Part shown: in pieces, positions 37,701 through 44,872 of the stretch
Numbering within the stretch: the first letter of the stretch is position 1
Layout: the number at the start of each line of letters is the position of its first letter
Assembly (NCBI GenBank): GCA_016707585.1
Contig: JADJHL010000001.1
Coordinates: 61,593 to 125,592 of the forward strand
Origin: Ignavibacteriales bacterium
Lineage (GTDB): Bacteria; Bacteroidota; Ignavibacteria; Ignavibacteriales; Ignavibacteriaceae
Reading direction: 5' to 3'
Length of the DNA stretch: 64,000 nt
Translations under genes and position numbers: made by a program
Notes under the pieces: model-generated
Database searches by the model: none
Told to the model about the DNA's origin: nothing
The model's input: only the letters and a program-made list of their open reading frames with translations

Positions 37701-38853
37701 ACGCTTCATCATAATTATTATCTTTTATTAATCTTGCAAACTTTTTAGAGCCGGTTACATTTGTACGTTCGCCAATATTCATAAAGTTAGAATCTGGTCT
37801 AAGCACTACTGGTTCAAGTCCACTTAAATGTAAAAATGGTTCTTTAGTTTTAGGAATTCTTGGTTTATGATTTTTTACAATCTCAGCAATTTCTTTTATG
37901 TGATCAGGAGTTGTACCGCAACATCCGCCAACAACATTTACAAATCCACTTTCTATAAAATCATTAAGTATGCTTGCCATTGTTTGTGGAGTTTCATCAT
38001 AACCGCCCATTTCATTCGGCAACCCAGCATTTGGATAAACAGATAAAAATTTGTCTGAAGCATTTGATAAATCTTCAACAAATGGACGCATTTGTTTTGC
38101 GCCGAGAGCACAATTTAATCCAACGCTAACAAGATTTTTTGTGTGTGCCACAGAAATCAAGAATGCTTCAACTGTTTGTCCCGATAAAGTTCTTCCGCTG
38201 TTATCAACAATGGTTCCTGAAATCATTACAGGAAGATCTAATGATCTTTCGTTTAATAATTTTTCAACACCAAAGATTGCTCCCTTAGCATTAAGAGTAT
38301 CAAATATTGTTTCGATAAGAATTATATCTGCGCCACCATCAATCAATCCACGAGTTGCATCATAATAAGCGTCGGCAACTTCATCAAATGTTACAGCTCG
38401 GTATCCGGGATCATTTACGTTTGGTGAAAGCGAAAGTGTTTTGTTTGTTGGCCCTAAAGCTCCGGCTACAAATCTTGGCTTATCAGGAAATTTTTTGTTG
38501 AATTCATCAGCAACTTCTTTTGCAATCTTTGCCGATTCATAATTCAATTCATACACAAGCTCCTGCATACAATAATCCGCTTGCGAAATGGATGTTGAGT
38601 TAAAGGTATTTGTTTCAACAATATCGGCACCGGCAGAAAAATACTGGCGATGAATATCTTTTATAATCTCGGGTTGAGTTATGGAAAGAAGATCATTGTT
38701 TCCTTTAAGATCGTGTAGATAATCTTTAAACCTTTCGCCACGAAAATCTTTATCCGTTAATTTGTGGCGCTGGATCATTGTTCCCATTGCGCCATCAATT
38801 ACAAGAATTTTTTCTGATAATAATTTTTTGAAATCTTTGAATGTTGTTTTCAT
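34702..38853 (-). CDS. metH: Cobalamin-dependent methionine synthase with inserted DUF559 endonuclease domain
   Basis: The 1383-residue enzyme moves a methyl group from methyltetrahydrofolate to homocysteine through cobalamin. Domains in order: homocysteine-binding barrel with zinc ligands C248, C311 and C312; pterin-binding barrel; helical cap; cobalamin fold with GDVHDIG (D911, H913, G916; H913 is the cobalt ligand); C-terminal reactivation domain with RPAPGYP. About 160 extra residues (738-901) lie in the loop between the cap (ending LEPYIKKA) and the cobalamin fold (starting RVLMATVKG). They hold a complete DUF559 domain (about 755-874). Without them the length is about 1220, as in E. coli. 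The gene is under a SAM-I riboswitch. Confidence 0.95.
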   Translation of the reverse strand: MKTTFKDFKKLLSEKILVIDGAMGTMIQRHKLTDKDFRGERFKDYLHDLKGNNDLLSITQPEIIKDIHRQYFSAGADIVETNTFNSTSISQADYCMQELVYELNYESAKIAKEVADEFNKKFPDKPRFVAGALGPTNKTLSLSPNVNDPGYRAVTFDEVADAYYDATRGLIDGGADIILIETIFDTLNAKGAIFGVEKLLNERSLDLPVMISGTIVDNSGRTLSGQTVEAFLISVAHTKNLVSVGLNCALGAKQMRPFVEDLSNASDKFLSVYPNAGLPNEMGGYDETPQTMASILNDFIESGFVNVVGGCCGTTPDHIKEIAEIVKNHKPRIPKTKEPFLHLSGLEPVVLRPDSNFMNIGERTNVTGSKKFARLIKDNNYDEALSVARDQVEGGAQVLDVNMDEGMLDSETAMTKFLNLLGAEPEISKLPIMIDSSKWSVIEAGLKCLQGKGIVNSISLKEGEDAFKNHARKVLSYGAAVIVMAFDEKGQADTYERRIEICKRAYDILTKEIGFPPQDIIFDPNILAIATGIEEHNNYAVDYIEATRWIKQNLPFAKISGGVSNLSFSFRGNDTVREAMHSAFLFHAIQAGMDMGIVNAGQLEVYEEIPKDLLEKVEDVILNRRNDATERLIEFAETIKKKDKAEEKIEDWRNNPVEDRLKHALIKGIVDYIDVDVEEARKKYAQPIEVIEGPLMSGMNVVGDLFGAGKMFLPQVVKSARVMKKAVNILEPYIKKAHPPAPSLKEGEQSQKSNWATADPALYEILKEYAKKHRDYPTKAELIIWEFLKSKQLEEFKFRRQHIVGQYIADFVCLDRMLIIEIDGKIHQLPENKESDEVRTQWLESKGFKVIRFTNDEVTKNTEEVLNNILTTLKNQKSHKLSEYDDDQKVLPLGEDLGGAGRVLMATVKGDVHDIGKNIVGVVLGCNNYNVIDLGVMVHTESILQAAIDQKVDVIGLSGLITPSLDEMVHVAKEMERRGMKIPLLIGGATTSRIHTAVKIDPNYSGAVIHVLDASRSVPVVSNLLNENKVERDKYVQSFKNEYVQLRDDYSKRKSDKNYISLDKARQNNLKIDWKESSIKKPNKPGVTVLKDFSLETLRKYIDWTPFFTTWELKGKYPSIFEDKNVGVEAKKLFDDANKLLDKIISEKLITANGVMGLFPANSIGFDDIEIYIDESRHGVKRVLHTIRQQVQKSKDEPNIALADFIAPKDSGVEDYVGMFAVTAGIGIEKLVTQFEKENDDYNSIMIKAIADRLAEAFAEHLHEIIRKDYWGYAKDENYSNADLIKENYTGIRPAPGYPAQPDHTEKPIIFSLLDVEKNTGIKLTESMAMYPAASVSGLYFSHTEAKYFSVGKIDKDQVLDYHKRKGMSVEEIEKWLSPILNY
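36167..36185. repeat. Palindrome at one edge of the DUF559 insert
   Basis: TCCTCCCCTAAGGGGAGGA is an 8-bp stem with a 3-base loop at the downstream (cobalamin-fold) side of the insert, within a region of strongly higher GC. Confidence 0.85.
36612..36632. repeat. Palindrome at the other edge of the DUF559 insert
   Basis: The stem CCCCTTCC/GGAAGGGG with a five-base TTTAG loop lies at the cap-domain side of the insert. It encodes part of the linker SLKEGE. Confidence 0.85.
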
Positions 38854-38871
38854 AAAACCTTCTTTAAAATT

Positions 38872-38902
38872 AAAAAACCTCTATCAATGAAATGAAGAGG
38901 TA
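38872..38902 (-). terminator. Expression-platform terminator of the SAM-I riboswitch
   Basis: On the minus strand ACCTCT and AGAGGT pair across a 13-base loop and are followed by six T residues, 19 bases before the metH ATG. This is a rho-independent terminator that would form when the aptamer is bound to SAM. Confidence 0.85.
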
Positions 38903-38918
38903 TAATAACTCAATCTTC

Positions 38919-39037
38919 ATCTCATCTTTCCCTCCCAAAAATTAGGAAGGCAGGATTTAGCACCCGACGTTCCGATAAATCGAAACCGGCTGCTACGGCA
39001 TCAGCGGGCCTGTTCCCTCTGCCGTTCTTGATAAGAA
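38919..39037 (-). ncRNA. SAM-I (S-box) riboswitch upstream of metH
   Basis: Read on the minus strand, the region begins CTTATCAAGAACGG (P1 and kink-turn side), has GAGGGAACAGGCCCGCTGATGCC in two pieces, CGGCAACC-equivalent GCAGCCGG, a P3 stem, then GGTGCTAAATCCTGC and closes with GGGAAAGATGAG pairing back to CTTATC. These are the conserved S-box elements. The terminator that follows gives transcription control: metH (and possibly the next gene) would be switched off when SAM is plentiful. Confidence 0.93.
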
Positions 39038-39196
39038 TTATATGTATAAGAACTTATAAAATCTGGTGTAAATATATAAATTAAAAACTCTTTGTCAATG
39101 AGATACTCATCAAAGTAAGGTCATTTACTTATCTATCTTTAAAACTCAATTAAATATGGCTAAATTACTTTATCTAAAAAACAAAGGATTTTTGTT

Positions 39197-40171
39197 ATGA
39201 TAGTTGTTACAGGCGGAGCCGGGTTTATTGGCAGTGCAATTGTGTGGAAGCTAAATCAGCTTGGCAAAACCAATATTATAATTGTTGATGAACTTGGCAA
39301 AGATGAAAAATGGAAAAATCTTGTTGGGCTTAAGTATGAAGACTTTACCAACAAACTCGAGTTTATCGAACAAGTTCTTGATGATGTAATTCCATACCGC
39401 GTTGATGCAATTATTCATATGGGTGCAAATTCATCAACCACAGAAAAAGATGCTGATCATTTAATGGATAATAATTATCACTACACAAAAGAACTTGCAA
39501 AATATTGTGTAGAAAAAAACATAAGATTTATTTACGCTTCTTCGGCAGCAACTTATGGTGATGGCATTTTTGGTTTTGATGATGATGAATCTAAGATGGA
39601 AGCCTTGCGTCCTTTAAATATGTATGGATATTCTAAACAATTTTTTGATCTTTGGGCAAAACGAAATAGTATTTTAGATAGAATTGTTGGAATAAAATAT
39701 TTTAATGTTTATGGTCCAAATGAATATCATAAAGCAGATATGCGTTCTGTTGTACATAAAGCTTTTGAGCAAGTTAGAGATACAGGAAAAGTTAGACTAT
39801 TCAAATCACTAAATCCGAGCTATAAAGATGGCGAACAGATGCGGGATTTTGTTTATATAAAAGATGCTGTTGATATGACTTTGTATTTTTTAGATAATCC
39901 AGAAAAAAATGGAATTTATAATGTTGGTGCCGGTAAAGCTCGCACATGGAATGATCTAGTTACTTCTTTATTTAATGCTGTTGGTAAGCCTGTAAACATT
40001 GAGTATATCGATTTACCGCAACATCTTGCAGAAAAATATCAATACTTTACAGAAGCTAATCTTGCAAAGATTAAAAGCGCCGGATATAATCAGCTCACAT
40101 TTTCTTTAGAAGATGGCGTTAATGATTATGTGAAAAATTATTTGTTAAAGGGAAATTATTTAGGGTACTGA
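39197..40171 (+). CDS. hldD: ADP-L-glycero-D-manno-heptose-6-epimerase
   Basis: The 324-residue enzyme is an extended short-chain dehydrogenase with the glycine motif GGAGFIGS (6-13), the SSAATYGDG segment with the active-site Ser, and the Y143-x3-K147 pair in MYGYSKQFF. The run HMGANSSTTEKDAD and FNVYGPNEYHKADMRSV are characteristic of HldD. It makes the heptose precursor of the lipopolysaccharide core, which supports a Gram-negative host. An AAGGA site lies before the ATG. Confidence 0.92.
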   Translation: MIVVTGGAGFIGSAIVWKLNQLGKTNIIIVDELGKDEKWKNLVGLKYEDFTNKLEFIEQVLDDVIPYRVDAIIHMGANSSTTEKDADHLMDNNYHYTKELAKYCVEKNIRFIYASSAATYGDGIFGFDDDESKMEALRPLNMYGYSKQFFDLWAKRNSILDRIVGIKYFNVYGPNEYHKADMRSVVHKAFEQVRDTGKVRLFKSLNPSYKDGEQMRDFVYIKDAVDMTLYFLDNPEKNGIYNVGAGKARTWNDLVTSLFNAVGKPVNIEYIDLPQHLAEKYQYFTEANLAKIKSAGYNQLTFSLEDGVNDYVKNYLLKGNYLGY

Positions 40172-40204
40172 TAAGAAGGGTTGTTATTTTCAACTTCTAT
40201 CTTG

Positions 40205-40220
40205 CCTGTCGGCAGACAGG
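40205..40220. repeat. Short palindrome CCTGTC-GGCA-GACAGG
   Basis: A 6-bp GC-rich stem with a GGCA loop between hldD and the RAYT gene. It is distinct in sequence from the palindromes that follow. Confidence 0.55.
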
Positions 40221-40241
40221 TTTCTCTGCCGAATAAAACAA

Positions 40242-40303
40242 CCCGCGGATTTATCCGTGGGCCTAGAAGAAACATAAACAATGTAAAACCGTTTTAACGG
40301 TTT
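40242..40303. repeat. Palindromes preceding the RAYT gene
   Basis: Two hairpins lie here: CCCGCGGATTTATCCGTGGG (40242-40261) and AAACCGTTTTAACGGTTT (40286-40303). The second and the bases after it (through the transposase start) recur as a degenerate copy at 40914-40950, beyond the transposase gene. Confidence 0.8.
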
Positions 40304-40314
40304 CTAAGGGAACA

Positions 40315-40764
40315 ATGAATATGTCTCATTCACTAACCAAAATCTGGATACACTTAATCTTCGGCACCAAGGAAAGAGAGCCGCTGATAAATGAATCTTT
40401 TGAAAAGAAATTATTCGAACATATAAAACAGATTATAGAGAATGATTTTAAAAGTCTGGTAACGGCAATTAATGGAACTTCCGACCATATGCATATTCTT
40501 ATGCTCCAAAATCAAAATTACTCTATAGCAGATATTGCAAAGAATGTGAAGGGAAATTCATCGCACTGGGTAAATCAAAATGGATTTACAAATTTTAAAT
40601 TCGCATGGCAGACGGGCTACGGTGCTTTTTCGGTTAGTGAATCTATGATTGAGGATGTTAAAAAGTATATCTTAAACCAGAAAGAGCATCATAAAAAAAT
40701 TAGTTTTGCAGAAGAGTATAAAAAGTTTGAAGAAAAGTATGGGCTGGTTACTGGAAACCGATGA
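40315..40764 (+). CDS. REP-associated tyrosine transposase (IS200/Y1-like)
   Basis: The 149-residue protein is a single-domain Y1 HUH transposase: the HUH pair is H58-M-H60 in SDHMHILML, and the catalytic Tyr is Y118 in VKKYILNQKEHHKK. The size fits IS200 TnpA and RAYT proteins. It lacks a second gene (tnpB) and is surrounded by multiple short palindromes (40242-40303 and 40755-40930) rather than one pair of IS ends, which favours a RAYT-type relative that acts on repeat hairpins. The stop codon lies inside one such hairpin. GGGAAC precedes the ATG. Confidence 0.85.
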   Translation: MNMSHSLTKIWIHLIFGTKEREPLINESFEKKLFEHIKQIIENDFKSLVTAINGTSDHMHILMLQNQNYSIADIAKNVKGNSSHWVNQNGFTNFKFAWQTGYGAFSVSESMIEDVKKYILNQKEHHKKISFAEEYKKFEEKYGLVTGNR

Positions 40765-40930
40765 ATCGGTTTTTGTTTTATATATTCATCTGTTACACCC
40801 ACGACTGAAGTCGTGGGTTAATAGTAGGATCATACAACCCACGGATTTATCCATGAGACACAGAGCAACCCACGATTTTAATCGTGGGTGAAAAGTAATA
40901 ATAGTAATAGTATAACCGTTTTAACGGTTT
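40755..40930. repeat. Array of palindromes following the RAYT gene
   Basis: Hairpins in order: AAACCGATGAATCGGTTT (40755-40772, overlapping the transposase stop), ACCCACGACT/AGTCGTGGGT (40797-40818), a degenerate CCCACGGATTTATCCATG unit (about 40838-40855), ACCCACGAT/ATCGTGGGT (40868-40889) and AACCGTTTTAACGGTTT (40914-40930). There are two families, ACCCACGA and AAACCG, which alternate around the gene in the manner of REP elements. The region up to the next gene at 41010 holds nothing else. Confidence 0.82.
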
Positions 40931-41009
40931 CTAAAGAACAACGAATATGTTAGTAGGTTAATAGTATTATAGCAAAATTCAAGTTTTATCTATTCAATGT
41001 AAGGCAAAT

Positions 41010-41723
41010 ATGAAAGCATTAGTTTTAGGCGCAAGCGGAGCAACCGGCAAATTGGTAGTGCAGCAGCTTCTCAACAAGAACATTCAGGTTCGGGTAGTTG
41101 TGAGAGAATCTGCAATTATACCTAACCAAATATCAGACGATAAAAGCATTGAAGTAATTAAAGGAAATATAAACGACTTTGAGATTGCAAAAATCAAAGA
41201 CCTTGTAAAAGATTGTGACTCTATTATCTGCTGCCTTGGCCACAACATAAGTTTTAAAGGAATTTTAGGCCCACCACATAAATTAGTTTACAATACCGTT
41301 GTTAAAATAATAGACGCTTTGCAGTCCAATGAATTGAACCCAAAATTTATTTTAATGAGCACAACCGCATACACAAACAGAAAGTCAGGAGAAGTAAACA
41401 CCTTTGGAGAAAAGATAGTATTCTCATTATTAAAAGTCCTGTTACCTCCCCACAAAGATAATATGCTTGCGGCTGATCATCTTGTTTACAAGTTAGGTTC
41501 AAAAACCAATATTGATTGGGTAGCAGTTCGCCCTGATTCTCTTTTCGATGAAGAAAATGTGAGTGAATATGAAATACATAATAATAAAACACGAAGCCCC
41601 ATTTTTAACCCCGGCAAAACAAGCAGAATAAACGTCAGTAATTTTATGGCAGAGCTGGTAACAAATGATAAATTGTGGCAGGAATGGAAACATAAAACTC
41701 CGGTTATCTATAACAAAGAATAA
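41010..41723 (+). CDS. NAD(P)-binding atypical SDR-family protein
   Basis: The 237-residue protein has the NAD(P)-binding motif GASGATGKLV (8-17) and the ICCLG and ILMSTTAY strands of atypical short-chain dehydrogenases of the NmrA/HSCARG-like group; a YxxxK catalytic pair is not evident. It may be a redox sensor or reductase. It sits between two repeat clusters. An AAGGC site precedes the ATG. Confidence 0.82.
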   Translation: MKALVLGASGATGKLVVQQLLNKNIQVRVVVRESAIIPNQISDDKSIEVIKGNINDFEIAKIKDLVKDCDSIICCLGHNISFKGILGPPHKLVYNTVVKIIDALQSNELNPKFILMSTTAYTNRKSGEVNTFGEKIVFSLLKVLLPPHKDNMLAADHLVYKLGSKTNIDWVAVRPDSLFDEENVSEYEIHNNKTRSPIFNPGKTSRINVSNFMAELVTNDKLWQEWKHKTPVIYNKE

Positions 41724-41738
41724 CAATATGTGTTCTTG

Positions 41739-41806
41739 TCATTCCCACGAAAGTGGGAATCCATTTTGTTTTATGGTTTTGGATTCCCGTTTTCACGGGA
41801 ATGACA
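41739..41806. repeat. ATTCCC palindrome pair in head-to-head arrangement
   Basis: ATTCCCACGAAAGTGGGAAT (41741-41760) and ATTCCCGTTTTCACGGGAAT (41783-41802) lie 22 bases apart in opposite orientation, GTC at the outer left and GAC at the outer right, so the whole unit could fold into a larger cruciform. Confidence 0.85.
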
Positions 41807-41826
41807 CATAAAACTCAACTTATGAG

Positions 41827-41842
41827 ACAGCCTCCTGGCTGT
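41827..41842. repeat. Palindrome ACAGCC-TCCT-GGCTGT before the BRO-N gene
   Basis: A 6-bp GC-rich stem, extended by GAG and GTC flanks, lies 45 bases before the BRO-N gene. Confidence 0.6.
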
Positions 41843-41886
41843 GTCAGCCTGATAAAGTATAAGAAATAGTTTTTAGGAGAAATCTT

Positions 41887-42135
41887 ATGAGCGAAGAAAA
41901 AAATAAATCACTGACAATTTTTGAAACTTTTAAAATCAGGCGTCATTATGATGAAGAAAAAGAAGGTTGGTATTTTTCCGTAATTGATATTGTTGCCGCA
42001 TTAATTGAACAGTCTGATTATCAGAAAGCAAGAAAGTATTGGAACCAATTAAAAAAGAGATTAAAAAACGAGGGAAACGAGTCGGTGACAAATTGTCACC
42101 AACTGAAATTATTAGCGACTGACGGTAAAGGATAG
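41887..42135 (+). pseudogene. BRO family N-terminal domain gene, truncated
   Basis: The 82-residue product matches the start of BRO-N/RhuM-type proteins: IFETFKIRRHYDEEKEGWYFSVIDIVAALIEQSDYQKARKYWNQLKKRLKNEGNESVTNCHQLKL in pieces. It stops at ATDGKG where full-length members continue with YLTDV-type sequence and a second domain. The following bases do not restore it in another frame, so it is a deletion remnant. A clear AGGAG site and ATG remain, so a short protein could still be made. BRO-N proteins bind DNA and are typical of phages and mobile loci. Confidence 0.75.
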
Positions 42136-42421
42136 CACTTAGTTATAAAAGCTAATTGTGTTTACATACAATTTATTTTAGTTTTGAATTGACAATATGT
42201 AAACCCCTTTCTGATAACTACAATACTGGCAGGGGAAATGCCAAGATACAGCGTGTGAAGGCAATGCCGGAGATGAATACCAACCGTAATTATGTTCAAT
42301 GTTTTATAATAAAAATAATATGCTGCAGAAGTGCCGTGAAGAATAAGTGATAGTTATATGCTTATCACAAAACTTTTATGAAATCTTTGAATATCAGATA
42401 CTAACAATTAGCAAACGGACA
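42136..42421. other. Non-coding stretch after the truncated BRO-N gene
   Basis: This stretch carries short GC-richer blocks (GGCAGGGGAAATGCC and GGCAATGCCGGAGATG) with partial self-complementarity, unlike the plain A/T-rich gaps elsewhere. I see no real gene in it, and no known RNA can be named. Confidence 0.4.
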
Positions 42422-42997
42422 ATGATTAAAAGAATAATTGAATATTTCAAAAATCTAAAAGCAAAATCAAAGATTAAAAAAATAATCAATCTTGCATACT
42501 CTATTATCTTTTCAGAAAAATATGACTTATCAACTGACAATGGAGTTGAATGCTTTATAAAAGAATTTGAAAATATTTTTAAGAACCGCATTGAAACACT
42601 CCAAGCATATTCATTAATAAACCCTATCCTATACAATCAAATTCCAATAGAAGAAATTGATAATTTTCAGAAAATTAAAAAAATAGATTTCGTTGAATTA
42701 ATAAATAAAATTCAAAGCAAAATTAGAAATGAAGAAATTCTTAAAGCAGAATTAGAATTAGAGAAAGCCAAACTCAAAGTAAATTTGTTAATAATGGATA
42801 TTTATGTTAAAGCTGGCAGGAGTGAATTTGAAAAAAATGAATATTCATATGCAGGGATGATTTATAGAGCAGAAAAAGCAAAGAAAGCACCTGCTTCCCC
42901 CAAAGAAAAAGATGAGTTTAAAAAACTAGCTGATAAATTAAATGTGGTTGAAAGGCAAATAAACGTTGAACTTGATCAGCATAAAACAAATAAATAA
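42422..42997 (+). CDS. Hypothetical helical protein in an accessory stretch
   Basis: Starting at ATG 42422 gives 191 residues, MIKRIIEYFKNLKAKSKIKKI, almost all helical and Lys/Glu-rich, with a long amphipathic segment (EEILKAELELEKAKLKVNLLIMDIYVKAGRSEFE in pieces) suggesting a coiled coil or TPR-like hairpins. An alternative TTG/ATT region upstream could extend it by 25 residues, but those residues look unlike the rest. No family is recognised. Its A/T content is higher than its neighbours, in keeping with acquired DNA. Confidence 0.55.
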   Translation: MIKRIIEYFKNLKAKSKIKKIINLAYSIIFSEKYDLSTDNGVECFIKEFENIFKNRIETLQAYSLINPILYNQIPIEEIDNFQKIKKIDFVELINKIQSKIRNEEILKAELELEKAKLKVNLLIMDIYVKAGRSEFEKNEYSYAGMIYRAEKAKKAPASPKEKDEFKKLADKLNVVERQINVELDQHKTNK

Positions 42998-43162
42998 AAA
43001 GCACATAACCCGCACCGCGCCACCAAACACCGCTTTAGTTTGGCGGTTGCGATTTTTGAAATTGTGATTTGGTTAAAGGTTTTGTTCTAGGTATCCTTAT
43101 TTAATTAACTTTCCCGAGGTGTCGGTTTAGCCGCAACGTCATTTTACACACTAGGAAACTAA
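42998..43162. other. Structured intergenic region between two unknown genes
   Basis: This 165-base gap contains CCAAAC/GTTTGG (43023-43043, with a nested ACCGC/GCGGT choice) and CCGA/TCGG (43114-43125), then GCCGCAACGTC. It is much richer in G/C than the genes on either side. The shape recalls spacer sites between gene cassettes, but a defined attC-type site could not be confirmed by eye. Confidence 0.4.
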
Positions 43163-44770
43163 ATGTCATTCGATAGTATATTAACGTTTATTGGAATTAT
43201 TATAGCAGTTCTTGCACTAATTCCTCGTGCAAAGTTACTTTTTATAAAAGTGAAGTTAACTTGGTATGATATTACAGTAGTAATTTTATGTTTTTTAGTC
43301 ATTCTTTATTTACTCTTTTATACATCCTTTTTCGAATTAGGGATTAGTCCCGGTTGGCATCTTCACAAATGGAGAATTACACCATCCAATTCTATATTTA
43401 TCATTCTGCTCTTGTTGACTATTTTACTTTTTATTAGAATCAAATTCTTTTCATTCGGTATTCGTAAAATAATTAAAGTTGGAAGGTTAATTGATAATCT
43501 ACTGCAAGAGGAAAAGTATAATGACTTAATCGATTTTCTTGAAATAAATTTTGAAAGAATAAGAAAAATTTCAGAGCGAAAGACCAAATACCTAATACTA
43601 AGGGAAAGAGCAAAGAAAAAAGATTATTCATTTGAACATTTATTAATTGAAGAAAAGAAAACTAGTAAACTTGATAGATTTATTAATTTTTTTCTTATTC
43701 CTTTCAGACTCCTACCTTTTTATAAAAAGTATAGCTCAGAGGCAAGTGTTATTATATCTAAAATTATTTTGAATGAAAACTTTTTGGACCACATTGTAAA
43801 ATCACACTCATATATATTTCTTAAATTTTTCAAAATTGACAAATATTATCGTGATGATTTTGTTGACTTAATTTTTAGAAAATTATTAGCTGATAATAGG
43901 AGTATATTATTTATTGAGTTGGAGAACTCTCAAAATCTTCACCATTATTCTAATTATTGGATTCTTGATACAAACAAATTAATCTATTATTTATTTCATA
44001 ATCCAAAGGTTGCTGAAAAACTTGCTGTGTGGAGACCAGTAGGTGAATATGTAATTGAGAAACTTGAATATCTTGAACGCCATCCTGAATTTGATACCTA
44101 TAATACTAACGTCCAAAATTTTTATGAATCACCTAAATGGAAATCAGATATATTCATTGCTATCCATTTCTTTGATGTAATGATAGGCCAAGCTTTATAT
44201 AAAAATGTTGAATGGCATATGTGGCTATATTATTACCGTTATTTTATCGAAGGTATTATTAAAAATCATCGTAATACAGATATTTATTACGATGAATTTG
44301 CTGAATGGCCGACTAAATATGAATACCTTATTTATGAGCTATTTTCAAATATGCGGAATTGGATAAGATCACTTGATGAAATAAATCTGGGACAAGAAAA
44401 CGTACTAATAGGCAATGGAAATCTTACAATGAACAACGGCAGTATTCCAATGTCTACCATGAACACAATAAGTCATTGTTTGAAGATTCTATATGATTCA
44501 AAAACAATATCAAATCATTTTAAGCACTATATATTTTCAATTATTTATGACCTTTATTTTGACTTGCGAAATAATGAAAATCTCATTGAATATTCTAAAA
44601 TTTTGGCTAAAGCTATTTTTTATAGGTTTGACTATGTGAGAGAAAATTTAGATGACTATTATTTATTTATCGAGGATAGTTTTGAGAATCACTTTGATAA
44701 ATTTCATGTTCCATTTGAATTACTTGATGAATTTCGTGAAATAATAGTAAAGAGAGCTGATAATATATAA
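43163..44770 (+). CDS. Large hypothetical membrane-anchored protein
   Basis: The 535-residue protein has three N-terminal membrane helices (about 5-25, 34-55 and 74-93) and a cytoplasmic region of about 430 residues that is helical, Tyr/Phe- and Asn-rich. I see no enzymatic motif. It has an AGGA site before the ATG. Its low GC, lone position among repeats and lack of recognisable family suggest recently acquired DNA, perhaps a defence or cassette gene; that is inference only. Confidence 0.6.
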   Translation: MSFDSILTFIGIIIAVLALIPRAKLLFIKVKLTWYDITVVILCFLVILYLLFYTSFFELGISPGWHLHKWRITPSNSIFIILLLLTILLFIRIKFFSFGIRKIIKVGRLIDNLLQEEKYNDLIDFLEINFERIRKISERKTKYLILRERAKKKDYSFEHLLIEEKKTSKLDRFINFFLIPFRLLPFYKKYSSEASVIISKIILNENFLDHIVKSHSYIFLKFFKIDKYYRDDFVDLIFRKLLADNRSILFIELENSQNLHHYSNYWILDTNKLIYYLFHNPKVAEKLAVWRPVGEYVIEKLEYLERHPEFDTYNTNVQNFYESPKWKSDIFIAIHFFDVMIGQALYKNVEWHMWLYYYRYFIEGIIKNHRNTDIYYDEFAEWPTKYEYLIYELFSNMRNWIRSLDEINLGQENVLIGNGNLTMNNGSIPMSTMNTISHCLKILYDSKTISNHFKHYIFSIIYDLYFDLRNNENLIEYSKILAKAIFYRFDYVRENLDDYYLFIEDSFENHFDKFHVPFELLDEFREIIVKRADNI

Positions 44771-44872
44771 GTGTGTACAACCAGCCGATCAAAGACGACA
44801 CAAATTCATATCCCGTATATTCCGGTAAACCATAATTTCGGTATGACACAATAAAACATTTTACAAAAAACA

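Noticed and set aside
40315..40764. Complete IS200/IS605 insertion sequence
   Set aside because: No tnpB, no single pair of subterminal hairpins at defined ends, and several REP-like palindromes; RAYT fits better.
41739..42135. Prophage remnant
   Set aside because: A BRO-N fragment alone is not enough; no structural, integrase or lysis genes are seen.
42156..42350. Small open frame between BRO-N and the next gene
   Set aside because: No ribosome site, no codon pattern and overlap with self-complementary blocks.
42998..43162. Integron attC site
   Set aside because: The core GTTRRRY/RYYYAAC pair could not be matched by eye and no integrase is present; kept only as an unexplained structured gap.
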